This document shows, one piece after another, positions 33,782-42,063 of a DNA stretch of 64,000 nt. A program made the position numbers and the translations under genes. The notes under the pieces are model-generated. The model made no database searches and had not been told where the DNA came from. It worked only from the letters and a program-made list of their open reading frames with translations. Numbering within the stretch: position 1 is the stretch's first letter; every line of letters starts with the position of its first letter. This DNA comes from Azorhizobium oxalatiphilum (lineage in GTDB: Bacteria > Pseudomonadota > Alphaproteobacteria > Rhizobiales > Xanthobacteraceae): contig NZ_BMCT01000005.1 in the NCBI RefSeq assembly GCF_014635325.1, positions 186,001 through 250,000 on the forward strand, read 5' to 3'.

Positions 33782-35404
33782 ATGAACCGTCGTGAGTTTC
33801 TCACTTCCGCCTCCGCCACGGCTGCCGCCGCCGGCGCTGCCGTCACCGCACCGGCGGTGTTCTCGCCTGCCAAGGCGCAGGCCCGGAACGAGACGCTGCT
33901 GATCGTCTCCGAGAGCGGCCCGAACAATCTCGACATCCATGGCGTGGGCACCAACGTGCCCGGCTACGAGGCCAGCTGGAACTGCTACGACCGCCTGATC
34001 ACCCATCCCATGAAGGAGGTGAACGGCACGCCCTATTACGACAAGGACAAGTTCGAGGGCGAACTGGCCGAGGACATGAACATCGGCGACATGTCGGTGA
34101 CGTTCAAGCTGAAGAAGGACGCCACCTTCCAGGACGGCACCCCCGTCACCGCCAAGGACGTGAAGTGGTCGCTGGACCGCTCCGTCTCCGTGGGCGGCTT
34201 CCCCACCTTCCAGATGAAGGCCGGCTCGCTGGAGAAGCCGGAGCAGTTCGTGGTGGTGGACGATCGCACCATCCGCGTGGACTTCATCCGCAAGGACCGG
34301 CTGACCATTCCGGACCTCGCCGTGATCGTGCCCTGCGTGATCAATTCCGAGCTGGTGAAGAAGAACGCCACCGCGCAGGATCCGTGGGGCCTCGAATACA
34401 CCAAGCAGAACACAGCGGGTTCCGGCGCCTACAAGGTGACGAAGTGGACCCCCGGCACCGAAGTGATCTTCGAGCGCTACGACAACTGGAAGGGCGGCCC
34501 GCTGCCCAAGATCAAGCGGGTGATCTGGCGCATGGTGCCCTCCGCCGGCAACCGCCGGGCGCTGCTGGAGCGCGGCGATGCCGACATCTCCTACGATCTG
34601 CCCAACAAGGACTTCATGGAGCTGAAGAGCAATCCCAAGCTCAACATCATCTCCACGCCCTATTCCAACGGCGTGCAGTATATCGGCATGAACGTCACCA
34701 GGCCGCCCTTCAACAATCCGAAGGTGCGCCAGGCCATGGCCTATGCGGTGCCGTACCAGAAGATCATGGATGCGGTGATGTTCGGCCTCGCCAAGCCCAT
34801 GTTCGGCGCGTCGCCGGAGAGCAAGACCGAAGTCGCGTGGCCGCAGCCCACCAAGTACAACACCGACCTTGCCAAGGCGAAGGCGCTGCTGGCCGAGGCC
34901 GGCTATCCGGACGGCTTCGAGACCACGATCTCGTTCGATCTGGGCTTTGCCGGCGTCAACGAGCCGCTGTGCATCCTGCTGCAGGAGAGCCTGGCGCAGA
35001 TCGGCATCAAGACCACCATCAACAAGATCCCCGGCGCCAACTGGCGCACCGAGCTGAACAAGAAGGAGCTGCCGCTCTTCACCAATGTCTTCTCGGGCTG
35101 GCTGGACTATCCGGAATACTTCTTCTTCTGGTGCTACCACGGCTCCAACTCGGTGTTTAACACCATGAGCTACCAGTCCGCCGCCATGGACACCTTCATC
35201 GATGGCGCCCGCACGGCGGCGGCCGGCGGCGACAAGGCGGCCTATGACACCGATGTGCGCGGCATGGTGGACCTCGCCTTCGCCGATGCGCCGCGCCTGC
35301 CGCTGTTCCAGCCTTACGTGAACGTGGCCATGCAGAAGAACGTCACCGGCTACGAATACTGGTTCCACCGCCGGCTGGACTATCGCGCCCTCCAGAAGGG
35401 CTGA
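33782..35404 (+). CDS. Dpp/Opp-family periplasmic binding protein with a Tat signal
   Basis: 540 residues. It begins MNRREFLTSASATAAAAG, a twin-arginine signal, cleaved near AKAQA. The mature part is a family 5 solute-binding protein, with YDRLITHP near the start, ATFQDGTPVTAKDVKWSLDR and ATFQDGT-type blocks, and a C-terminal PLFQPYVNVAM. It delivers a small peptide or amide compound to the DppBCDF-like membrane complex encoded next. Genomic coupling with amide hydrolases suggests a nitrogenous amide as ligand. An in-frame ATG at 33731 is upstream of the Tat motif and less likely. Confidence 0.93.
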   Translation: MNRREFLTSASATAAAAGAAVTAPAVFSPAKAQARNETLLIVSESGPNNLDIHGVGTNVPGYEASWNCYDRLITHPMKEVNGTPYYDKDKFEGELAEDMNIGDMSVTFKLKKDATFQDGTPVTAKDVKWSLDRSVSVGGFPTFQMKAGSLEKPEQFVVVDDRTIRVDFIRKDRLTIPDLAVIVPCVINSELVKKNATAQDPWGLEYTKQNTAGSGAYKVTKWTPGTEVIFERYDNWKGGPLPKIKRVIWRMVPSAGNRRALLERGDADISYDLPNKDFMELKSNPKLNIISTPYSNGVQYIGMNVTRPPFNNPKVRQAMAYAVPYQKIMDAVMFGLAKPMFGASPESKTEVAWPQPTKYNTDLAKAKALLAEAGYPDGFETTISFDLGFAGVNEPLCILLQESLAQIGIKTTINKIPGANWRTELNKKELPLFTNVFSGWLDYPEYFFFWCYHGSNSVFNTMSYQSAAMDTFIDGARTAAAGGDKAAYDTDVRGMVDLAFADAPRLPLFQPYVNVAMQKNVTGYEYWFHRRLDYRALQKG

Positions 35405-35412
35405 GCGGCAAG

Positions 35413-35436
35413 CGGTCAGGTGGCTCTGCCTGACCG
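35413..35436 (+). terminator. Hairpin 1 after the binding-protein gene
   Basis: CGGTCAGG (35413-35420) pairs perfectly with CCTGACCG (35429-35436) around an 8-base loop, starting 8 bases after the stop codon. There is no T-run, so it is more likely an mRNA stabiliser or attenuator that keeps the binding protein in excess. Confidence 0.5.
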
Positions 35437-35470
35437 TTGAAATCTCTCGAAGTGCTTTGGGCACGGTAAT

Positions 35471-35558
35471 TGCTCCTTCGGGAGCAGAACCTCTCCTGCG
35501 GGGGAGCGAGGGCGTGGCGCGTGCGGCGGCGCGCCACGCCGGACCGCTCCCCCGCAGG
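35471..35558. repeat. Two further hairpins in the dppA-dppB gap, one very long
   Basis: TGCTCC-TTCG-GGAGCA (35471-35486) is a perfect stem with a stable TTCG tetraloop. It is followed by a 64-base structure: outer arms 35495-35508 and 35545-35558 (14 paired bases) and inner arms 35511-35521 and 35530-35540 (11 paired bases) around an 8-base loop, interrupted only by a 2/4-base internal bulge. It ends about 15 bases before the ribosome binding site of the permease gene. Confidence 0.6.
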
Positions 35559-35584
35559 CCGGAACTGACAGGCAGGAGGATGTC

Positions 35585-36598
35585 GTGCTGAAGCTGATCG
35601 GAAGCCGTCTCGCAACAGCCATACCGAGCCTGATCGGCGTGGTCATCGTCACCTTCCTGCTCACCCGCGTGCTGCCGGGCGATACGGCTGCCTATTTTGC
35701 GGGCCCCGCCGCCACCCCGCAGGCCATCGCGGAGATCCGCACCAAGCTCGGCCTCGACAAGCCGTTGCCGACCCAGTTCGTGGACTATGTCTCGGCGCTG
35801 TCGAAGGGTGATCTCGGCACCTCGCTCTCCACCGGCCAGTCGGTGGCACACGAGATCGCCACCCGCCTGCCGGCTTCCGCCGAACTGACCCTCTGCGGCC
35901 TCATCTTCGCACTGCTGATCGCCGTGCCCTTCGGCATAGCGGCGGCAGTGAAACAGGGCTCATGGATCGATCACGCCTGCCGCCTCATCACCACGGCGGG
36001 CGTGTCACTGCCGGTGTTCTTCACCGGCCTGCTGCTGGTCTATCTGTTCTATTTCCGGCTCGGCTGGGCCCCCGCACCCCTGGGGCGGCTGGATGTCTTC
36101 TTCTCCGCGCCGGAGACGGTGACGGGCTTCTATCTCATCGACAGCCTGCTCGCCGGGGATCTGGAAACCTTCCGCGCGGCGGCGGCCCAACTGGTGGTGC
36201 CGACGCTGACGCTGGCCATCTTTGCGCTGGCCCCCATCGCCCGCATCACCCGCGCCTCCATGCTTCATGTGCTGTCCTCCGAGTTCATCCGCACCGCGCG
36301 GGCCTCGGGGCTGACCTCGAAGACGGTGATCCTCACCTATGCGTTCCGGAACGCCATGCTCCCCGTCGTCACCACGCTGGGCATGGTGTTCTCCTTCCTG
36401 CTCGGCGCCAATGTGCTGGTGGAGAAGGTGTTCGCCTGGCCGGGCATCGGCTCCTATGCGGTGGAGGCGCTGATCACCTCCGACTTCGCGCCGGTGCAGG
36501 GCTTCGTGCTCGCCATGGCGATCCTCTACGTCGCCCTCAACCTCATCATCGATCTTGCCTACGGCATCATCGACCCGCGCGCCCGGAGCGAAGCATGA
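35585..36598 (+). CDS. DppB-like ABC permease subunit
   Basis: 337 residues, about six membrane helices, starting at a GTG preceded by AGGAGGA. N-terminal LPSLIGVV..TFLLTRVLPGD is typical of DppB/OppB, and the cytoplasmic EAA loop appears near RITRASMLHVLSSEFIRTARASGLT. It pairs with the DppC-like subunit to form the inner-membrane channel. It ends in an ATGA overlap with the next gene. Confidence 0.94.
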   Translation: MLKLIGSRLATAIPSLIGVVIVTFLLTRVLPGDTAAYFAGPAATPQAIAEIRTKLGLDKPLPTQFVDYVSALSKGDLGTSLSTGQSVAHEIATRLPASAELTLCGLIFALLIAVPFGIAAAVKQGSWIDHACRLITTAGVSLPVFFTGLLLVYLFYFRLGWAPAPLGRLDVFFSAPETVTGFYLIDSLLAGDLETFRAAAAQLVVPTLTLAIFALAPIARITRASMLHVLSSEFIRTARASGLTSKTVILTYAFRNAMLPVVTTLGMVFSFLLGANVLVEKVFAWPGIGSYAVEALITSDFAPVQGFVLAMAILYVALNLIIDLAYGIIDPRARSEA

Positions 36599-37488
36599 CC
36601 GCCGTTCCTTCCGCCCCCTCGCGCCGTCGCGGCTCCGGCGGGCTCGCCGCCACGCTGAAGCACGCGCATTATGTGATCTCGGACAATCCGGTCACGGGCC
36701 TCGCCTTCTTCATGCTGCTGGTGCTGGTGGTGGCCGCCGTGTTCGGCCCCTTCATCGTGCCGCATGATCCGCTGGCGTCCAACACCATGTCGGCCCTCCA
36801 GCCGCCGTCCGCCACCCACTGGTTCGGTACCGACCAATTGGGCCGGGACATCTTCTCGCGGGTGATCGTGGCCACCCGGCTGGACCTTGCCATTGCTGTG
36901 TTTTCGGTGGCTCTGGTGTTCGCGGCGGGCGGCATCGCCGGCATCGCGGCAGGCTTCTTCGGCGGCTGGACGGACCGGATCGTCGGGCGCATCTGCGACA
37001 CCATCATGGCCTTCCCGCTGTTCGTGCTGGCCATGGGCATCGTGGCGGCGCTGGGCAATACGGTGACGAACATCGTCATCGCCACCGCCATCATCAACTT
37101 CCCGCTCTATGCCCGCGTGGCCCGCGCGGAAGCTGCCATCCGCCGGCAGGCGGGCTTCGTGCAGGCGGCGCGCCTCACCGGCAATTCAGAATGGCGCATC
37201 CTGCTGACGCAGATCCTGCCGAACATCCTGCCCATCATGATGGTGCAGATGTCGCTCACCATGGGCTACGCCATCCTGAACGCCGCCGGCCTGTCCTTCA
37301 TCGGCCTCGGCGTGCGCCCGCCCACCGCCGAGTGGGGGATCATGGTGGCCGAGGGCGCCACCTTCATCGTTTCGGGCGAATGGTGGATCGCGCTGTTCCC
37401 CGGTCTGTCGCTGATGTTCGCCGTGTTCTGCTTCAACCTGCTGGGTGACGGTCTGCGCGACATCGTCGATCCCCAGCGCCGTACGTGA
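36595..37488 (+). CDS. DppC-like ABC permease subunit
   Basis: 297 residues with an N-terminal cytoplasmic tail, one helix around 33-55, then a periplasmic HWFGTDQLGRDIFSRVI block characteristic of DppC/OppC. The EAA loop is AEAAIRRQAGFVQAARLTGNS. The start ATG overlaps the dppB-like stop by 4 bases. It forms the channel with the preceding subunit; the final RDIVDPQRRT is the standard C-terminus of the family. Confidence 0.95.
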   Translation: MTAVPSAPSRRRGSGGLAATLKHAHYVISDNPVTGLAFFMLLVLVVAAVFGPFIVPHDPLASNTMSALQPPSATHWFGTDQLGRDIFSRVIVATRLDLAIAVFSVALVFAAGGIAGIAAGFFGGWTDRIVGRICDTIMAFPLFVLAMGIVAALGNTVTNIVIATAIINFPLYARVARAEAAIRRQAGFVQAARLTGNSEWRILLTQILPNILPIMMVQMSLTMGYAILNAAGLSFIGLGVRPPTAEWGIMVAEGATFIVSGEWWIALFPGLSLMFAVFCFNLLGDGLRDIVDPQRRT

Positions 37489-37499
37489 GGACCGGACCC

Positions 37500-39257
37500 A
37501 TGCATGGCGTCGTCGATCCAGCCTCCGCAATCCTCGCCTCCGCCGAGCAGCCCCACGGCAAGCTGCTGGAGGTGCGTGACCTCACGGTTGAATTCGCCAC
37601 CCGCCGGGGCATCGTGCGGGCGGTGGAGAAGGTCAACCTGACCCTCGCCAAGGGCGAGACCCTCGGCATCGTGGGCGAAAGCGGCTCGGGAAAATCCGTC
37701 ACCTCCTACACGGTGATGCGCATTCTCGACCGCGCCGGACGCATCGCCGAGGGCGCGATCAGCTTCTCCGGCATCGATGTCGCCCATGCCAGCGAGCGCG
37801 AAATGCGCGACCTGCGCGGGCGCGAGATGTCCATGATCTTCCAGAACCCGCGCGCCGCGTTGAACCCCATCCGCAAGGTGGGGCATCAGATCGGTGACGT
37901 GCTGCTGCAGCACGTGCAGGCCGAGCCGCGCAATGTGAAGGAGAAGGTGATCGACATCCTCAATCAGGTGCGCATCGCGCGCCCGGAGGAGCGGTATCAC
38001 GCCTATCCGTTCGAGCTGTCCGGCGGCATGTGCCAGCGCATCGTCATCGCGCTGGCGCTGGCCTGCCGGCCGCAGCTGCTGATCGCCGACGAGCCCACCA
38101 CCGGCCTCGACGTCACCACCCAGAAGGCGGTGATGGAGCTGGTGACGGAGCTGACGCGGGCGCGCGGCATGTCCACCGTGCTCATCACCCATGATCTCGG
38201 GCTTGCCGCCACCTATTGCGACACGGTGATGGTGATGGAGAAAGGCAAGGTGGTGGAGACCGCCCCCGCCGAACAGATTTTCCGCAATCCGCAGCACCCC
38301 TACACCCGCAAGCTCATGCGCGCGACGCCGCGTCCCGGCATCGTTCTGGGCGATTTGCTCCCGGAAGGCGAGGGCGGTGTCGCGGCCCATTCCGCCCCGG
38401 CGGTTGCCACCTCGGATGTGCCGCTGCTGAAGGTGGAGAACCTCATCAAGGAATACCCCCGGCAGGGCGCTCCCTCGCCATTGTTCGCGAAGTTCACCGG
38501 CAAGGCGGTGGACCCGAAGGACGCCATCTTCCGCGCCGTGGACGGCATCTCGTTCGAGGTGAAGAAGGGCGAGAGCGTCGGCCTCGTGGGCGAGAGCGGC
38601 TGCGGCAAGTCCACCACCTCCACAATCGTCATGCGCCTCATCGACCCGACGGCGGGCCGCATCACCTTCGACGGGCAGGACATCGGCGCCATTCCGGCCC
38701 GGTCCTTTGCCCATCACCCCATCCGCCGCCGCATCCAGATGGTGTTTCAGGACCCCACCGAGAGCCTCAACCCGCGCTACACCGCCGCCCGCGCCATCGC
38801 CGATCCGCTGCTGCGCATGGGCGGGATGGGTGGTCTCCGGGGCGGGGCGGCGCTGGATGACAAGGTGGAGGAGCTGGCCCGCATGGTCGGCCTGCCGGCG
38901 GACCTGCTGGACCGCTTCCCGCATCAGCTCTCCGGCGGTCAGAAGGCGCGCGTGGGCATCGCCCGCGCCATTGCGCTGAAGCCCGATCTCGTCATCCTCG
39001 ACGAGCCCACGGCGGCCCTCGACGTGTCCGTGCAGGCGGTGGTTCTGAACCTGCTGGAGGAACTGAAACAGACGCTCGGCATGAGCTATCTGTTCGTGTC
39101 CCACGATCTGCATGTGGTGCGGCTGCTGTGCGACCGCGTCATCGTCATGCGGCAGGGGCGCGTGGTGGAGGAGGGCACCTCGCAGGAGGTGCTTGAGGCG
39201 CCGAAAGACGCCTACACCCGCGAACTCATCGCCGCCATTCCCCATCCGCCCGTGTGA
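37500..39257 (+). CDS. Fused DppD-DppF-type ABC ATPase
   Basis: About 585 residues containing two complete ATPase domains in one chain. The first has GESGSGKSVTSYT, LSGGMCQRIVIALAL and LLIADEPTTGLDVT; the second has GESGCGKSTTS, LSGGQKARVGIARAI and LVILDEPTAALDVS. In most Dpp systems these are two proteins (DppD, DppF). The insert before the second Walker A (about 320-350) is typical of DppF. The ATG at 37500 is chosen; a GTG at 37485 overlapping the previous stop is possible. It powers the importer from the cytoplasmic side. Confidence 0.94.
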   Translation: MHGVVDPASAILASAEQPHGKLLEVRDLTVEFATRRGIVRAVEKVNLTLAKGETLGIVGESGSGKSVTSYTVMRILDRAGRIAEGAISFSGIDVAHASEREMRDLRGREMSMIFQNPRAALNPIRKVGHQIGDVLLQHVQAEPRNVKEKVIDILNQVRIARPEERYHAYPFELSGGMCQRIVIALALACRPQLLIADEPTTGLDVTTQKAVMELVTELTRARGMSTVLITHDLGLAATYCDTVMVMEKGKVVETAPAEQIFRNPQHPYTRKLMRATPRPGIVLGDLLPEGEGGVAAHSAPAVATSDVPLLKVENLIKEYPRQGAPSPLFAKFTGKAVDPKDAIFRAVDGISFEVKKGESVGLVGESGCGKSTTSTIVMRLIDPTAGRITFDGQDIGAIPARSFAHHPIRRRIQMVFQDPTESLNPRYTAARAIADPLLRMGGMGGLRGGAALDDKVEELARMVGLPADLLDRFPHQLSGGQKARVGIARAIALKPDLVILDEPTAALDVSVQAVVLNLLEELKQTLGMSYLFVSHDLHVVRLLCDRVIVMRQGRVVEEGTSQEVLEAPKDAYTRELIAAIPHPPV

Positions 39258-39265
39258 GGCCAGTC

Positions 39266-39475
39266 ATGTCCGATTTTACCCCGCCACCGCGCCTCGCTGA
39301 CGAGGCGGTCAGCGACCTGCTGGACGCCGGCATCGTCGCCTTCTCCATTCCGGCCGAGGAAGCATGGCGCAAGGAGGCCTTCTCCTATCTGCGCACCATT
39401 GCGGATGCGGCCCAGTTCGTGCTCTCCGCCGACCTCGGTGATGAGGCCGAGCCCGCAGCGGTGTTCCGGCCATGA
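39266..39475 (+). CDS. atzG: AtzG-like small amidase partner (DUF4089)
   Basis: About 69 residues, acidic and helical. Small DUF4089 proteins precede AtzE-type amidases and form a GatC-like scaffold in the amidase complex (AtzG in the cyanuric acid pathway, HpxX in oxalurate use). The recognisable part is EEAWRKEAFSYLRTIADAAQFV and an acidic tail. The stop overlaps the AtzE start by 4 bases, as expected for subunits made in equal amounts. Confidence 0.82.
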   Translation: MSDFTPPPRLADEAVSDLLDAGIVAFSIPAEEAWRKEAFSYLRTIADAAQFVLSADLGDEAEPAAVFRP

Positions 39476-40887
39476 ACGCGCAATCCGACATGGCAACGCC
39501 CTTCGCCACCGCCCCGGCTGCCGAGATTGCCGCGGCCGTCCGTGACGGCCGGGTGAGCGCCCGCGCCGTCGTGGACGCGACGCTCGCCCGCATCGCCGCC
39601 CTCAATCCGCAGGTGAACGCCTTCACCGATGTGACCGCCGAGCGCGCCCACGCGGCTGCGGATAGGATCGACGCCCGCCGTGCGGCGGGCGAGACGCTGG
39701 GGCCGCTCGCGGGCGTGCCCTTCGCAGTGAAGAACCTGTTCGACATCGCCGGACTGCCCACCCGCGCCGGTTCGAAGATCAACCGCGATCTGGCCCCCGC
39801 CGCCCACGACGCCGCGCTGGTGACGAAGCTGGAAGGCGAGGGCGCCATCCTCGTGGGCGGCCTGAACATGGGCGAGTATGCCTATGACTTCACCGGCGAG
39901 AACGTCCATGACGGCCCCTCGCGCAATCCGCACGATCTCGGCCATATGTCCGGCGGCTCGTCGGGCGGCTCGGGCGCGGCCATCGCGGCGGGGCTGGTGC
40001 CGCTGGCGCTGGGCTCGGACACCAACGGCTCGATCCGCGTGCCTTCGGCCTTCTGCGGCATCTTCGGGCTGAAGCCCACCTATGGCCGCCTGTCGCGGGC
40101 ACGCAGCTTCCCCTTCGTGTCGGCGCTGGACCATCTCGGGCCCTTCGCCCGCACTGTCTCCGATCTCGCGCTGGCCTATGACGCCATGCAGGGCGCGGAC
40201 CCGGCCGACCCGGTGCAGGTGCCGCGCCCGCTGGAACCCGTTTCGCCCGTTCTGGAGAGCGGCGTCAGTGATCTGCGCATCGCGGTGGCGGGCGGCTATT
40301 TCCGCGCCAAGGGCATGCCGGAAGCCTATGCGGCGGTGGACCATGTGGCCGCCGCGCTCGGCGTAACGCGCACGGTGGAGCTGCCCGACGCGGCCCGCGC
40401 ACGCGCCTCCGCCTACATCATCACCGCCGCCGAGGGGGCCTCGCTGCATGCGAACCGCCTGCGCGCCCGGCCGCAGGACTTCGACCCGGCGGTGCGCGAT
40501 CGGCTGATCGCGGGCCTTGCCATTCCGGCGGCATGGGTTGCGGGCGCGCAGCGCTTCCGCCGCCACTACCAGACGCAGATGGCGAAGCTGTTCGAGGAGG
40601 TGGACGTGATCCTCGCGCCCTCCACGCCGTGTCGCGCGCCGCTGCTGGGCCAGACCCATTTCGAGCTGGATGGCGAGCGCATGCTGGTGCGGCCGAACAT
40701 CGGCATCTACACCCAGCCCATCTCCTTCATCGGCCTGCCGGTGGCGGCGGTGCCGGTGTGGATCGACGATGGCTTGCCCATGGGCGTACAGGTCATCGCG
40801 CCGCCGTGGCGGGAAGACATCGCCTTGCGTGTGGCCCGCCATCTGGAAGCCTCCGGCGCCGTGAAGGCCCCGGTTGCCGCGTTGTGA
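39472..40887 (+). CDS. atzE: AtzE-family amidase
   Basis: 471 residues of the amidase signature family. The Ser-cisSer-Lys triad is visible: Lys87 in AVKNLFDIAG, Ser163 in GGSSGGSGAA, and the nucleophile Ser187 in GSDTNGSIRVP. AtzE hydrolyses 1-carboxybiuret to urea-1,3-dicarboxylate in the cyanuric acid pathway; the related HpxY acts on oxalurate. Adjacent atzG- and atzH-like genes plus an ABC importer strengthen this subgroup. The exact amide is not fixed by sequence. Confidence 0.92.
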   Translation: MNAQSDMATPFATAPAAEIAAAVRDGRVSARAVVDATLARIAALNPQVNAFTDVTAERAHAAADRIDARRAAGETLGPLAGVPFAVKNLFDIAGLPTRAGSKINRDLAPAAHDAALVTKLEGEGAILVGGLNMGEYAYDFTGENVHDGPSRNPHDLGHMSGGSSGGSGAAIAAGLVPLALGSDTNGSIRVPSAFCGIFGLKPTYGRLSRARSFPFVSALDHLGPFARTVSDLALAYDAMQGADPADPVQVPRPLEPVSPVLESGVSDLRIAVAGGYFRAKGMPEAYAAVDHVAAALGVTRTVELPDAARARASAYIITAAEGASLHANRLRARPQDFDPAVRDRLIAGLAIPAAWVAGAQRFRRHYQTQMAKLFEEVDVILAPSTPCRAPLLGQTHFELDGERMLVRPNIGIYTQPISFIGLPVAAVPVWIDDGLPMGVQVIAPPWREDIALRVARHLEASGAVKAPVAAL

Positions 40888-40904
40888 GTTGAAGGAAACG
40901 TAAC

Positions 40905-41294
40905 GTGCAGATCAACGATCCGGCCGTGATGGCCGAGGTGGAAGCGGCTTTCGCCCGCTATGAGCAGGCCCTCGTCAGCAACGACGTGGCGGTGCTGGAC
41001 GAGCTGTTCTGGGATGATGGCCGCACCATCCGCTATGGCGGCGGCGAGAATCTCTACGGCATCGGGGAAATCCGCGCCTTCCGCAATGCCCGCTCGCCGC
41101 AGGGCCTGATGCGGGCGATTTCGCGCACGGTCATCACCACCTTCGGCACCGATTTCGCCACCGCCTCCACGCTGTTCGTGCGCGAGGGTATGAGCGGCAA
41201 GGTGGGGCGGCAGCAGCAGACCTGGGTGCGCCGTCCGGAAGGCTGGCGCGTGGTCGCCGCCCATGTCAGCGTCATCGCCGATCCGGGCGCATAG
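40905..41294 (+). CDS. AtzH-like protein (DUF3225, HpxZ type)
   Basis: 129 residues, SnoaL/NTF2-like fold. Characteristic segments are [33 protein letters not shown], and a final [16 protein letters not shown]. Homologues (AtzH, HpxZ) are encoded beside AtzE/HpxY amidases and appear to act in the same pathway: AtzH was described as hydrolysing urea-1,3-dicarboxylate to allophanate. That product would then be the substrate of the AtzF enzyme encoded about 3 kb further along. Confidence 0.88.
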   Translation: MQINDPAVMAEVEAAFARYEQALVSNDVAVLDELFWDDGRTIRYGGGENLYGIGEIRAFRNARSPQGLMRAISRTVITTFGTDFATASTLFVREGMSGKVGRQQQTWVRRPEGWRVVAAHVSVIADPGA

Positions 41295-41333
41295 CGTTCC
41301 TCGATCAGGTTTTCCTCAGCCTTGGCCTTTGTC

Positions 41334-42047
41334 ATGTCCACCCCCGTCTCCGAGGCCGTTTCGGCCCCCTCTCCCCAGCGCCCCCGGCGTCGCCGCACCG
41401 CCAGCCGGGCGGTGACGCGCACGGAGGAACTGCGGCTCCAGATCGCCGACGACATCGTGCGCGGACGCATCGCCCCGGGTACGGCGCTGGAGGAGATGGA
41501 ACTGGCCAAGCGCTATGGCGTCTCGCGCACCCCGGTGCGCGAGGTGCTGCGGGATCTGGCGGCCTCGGGCCTTGTGGAGACGCGGCCCCACCGCAGCGCG
41601 CTGGTGGCGAAACCCTCGCTGGATCGCCTGCGCGGCATGTTCGATGTCATGGCGGAACTGGAGGCGCTGTGCGCGGGCCTTTCCGCCGTGCACATGACCA
41701 AGGCCGAGCGGGGGCAGCTGGAAGCCATCCACGCCGAGCTGGCCGACCTGACCCGGCGCGGTGATGAGGCCAACTACACCTTCCTCAACGACCGCTTCCA
41801 CACGTTCCTCTATGGCGGGGCCCACAACGCGTATCTGGCCGAGATCACGCTGGCCACGCGCGCCCGGCTTCAGCCGTTCCGCCGCGCGCAGTTCCGCACG
41901 CTGGGGCGCCTCGCGCTCTCCTATGCGGAACATGATGCGGTGGTGCAGGCCATCCTGCGTGGCGACAGGATGGAAGCGGCCAGCGCCATGCGCGCCCACA
42001 TCCTGACCGTCGAGGTGGCCTATGAACGCTATGCGGAGAGCGTCTGA
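41334..42047 (+). CDS. GntR-family regulator (FadR/VanR type) of the amide cluster
   Basis: About 237 residues. The winged helix has the pattern EELRLQIADDIVRGRIAPGTALEEMELAKRYGVSRTPVREVLRDL with only short gaps, followed by an FCD-type helical domain with DRFHTFLYGGAHN (His residues likely bind metal). It ends the importer/amidase operon and probably represses it until the imported compound or a breakdown product binds. A TTG 12 bases upstream of the ATG is an alternative start. The gene converges on the glycosyltransferase, with 16 bases between the stops. Confidence 0.9.
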   Translation: MSTPVSEAVSAPSPQRPRRRRTASRAVTRTEELRLQIADDIVRGRIAPGTALEEMELAKRYGVSRTPVREVLRDLAASGLVETRPHRSALVAKPSLDRLRGMFDVMAELEALCAGLSAVHMTKAERGQLEAIHAELADLTRRGDEANYTFLNDRFHTFLYGGAHNAYLAEITLATRARLQPFRRAQFRTLGRLALSYAEHDAVVQAILRGDRMEAASAMRAHILTVEVAYERYAESV

Positions 42048-42063
42048 GCCGCTGGCCGGGCTT

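Noticed and set aside
33686-35851. A 721-codon minus-strand frame opposite the binding-protein and permease genes
   Set aside because: Antisense shadow; no start region, domain or membrane pattern.
37266-39245. A 659-codon minus-strand frame opposite the fused ABC ATPase gene
   Set aside because: Shadow of a gene with two complete ATPase domains.
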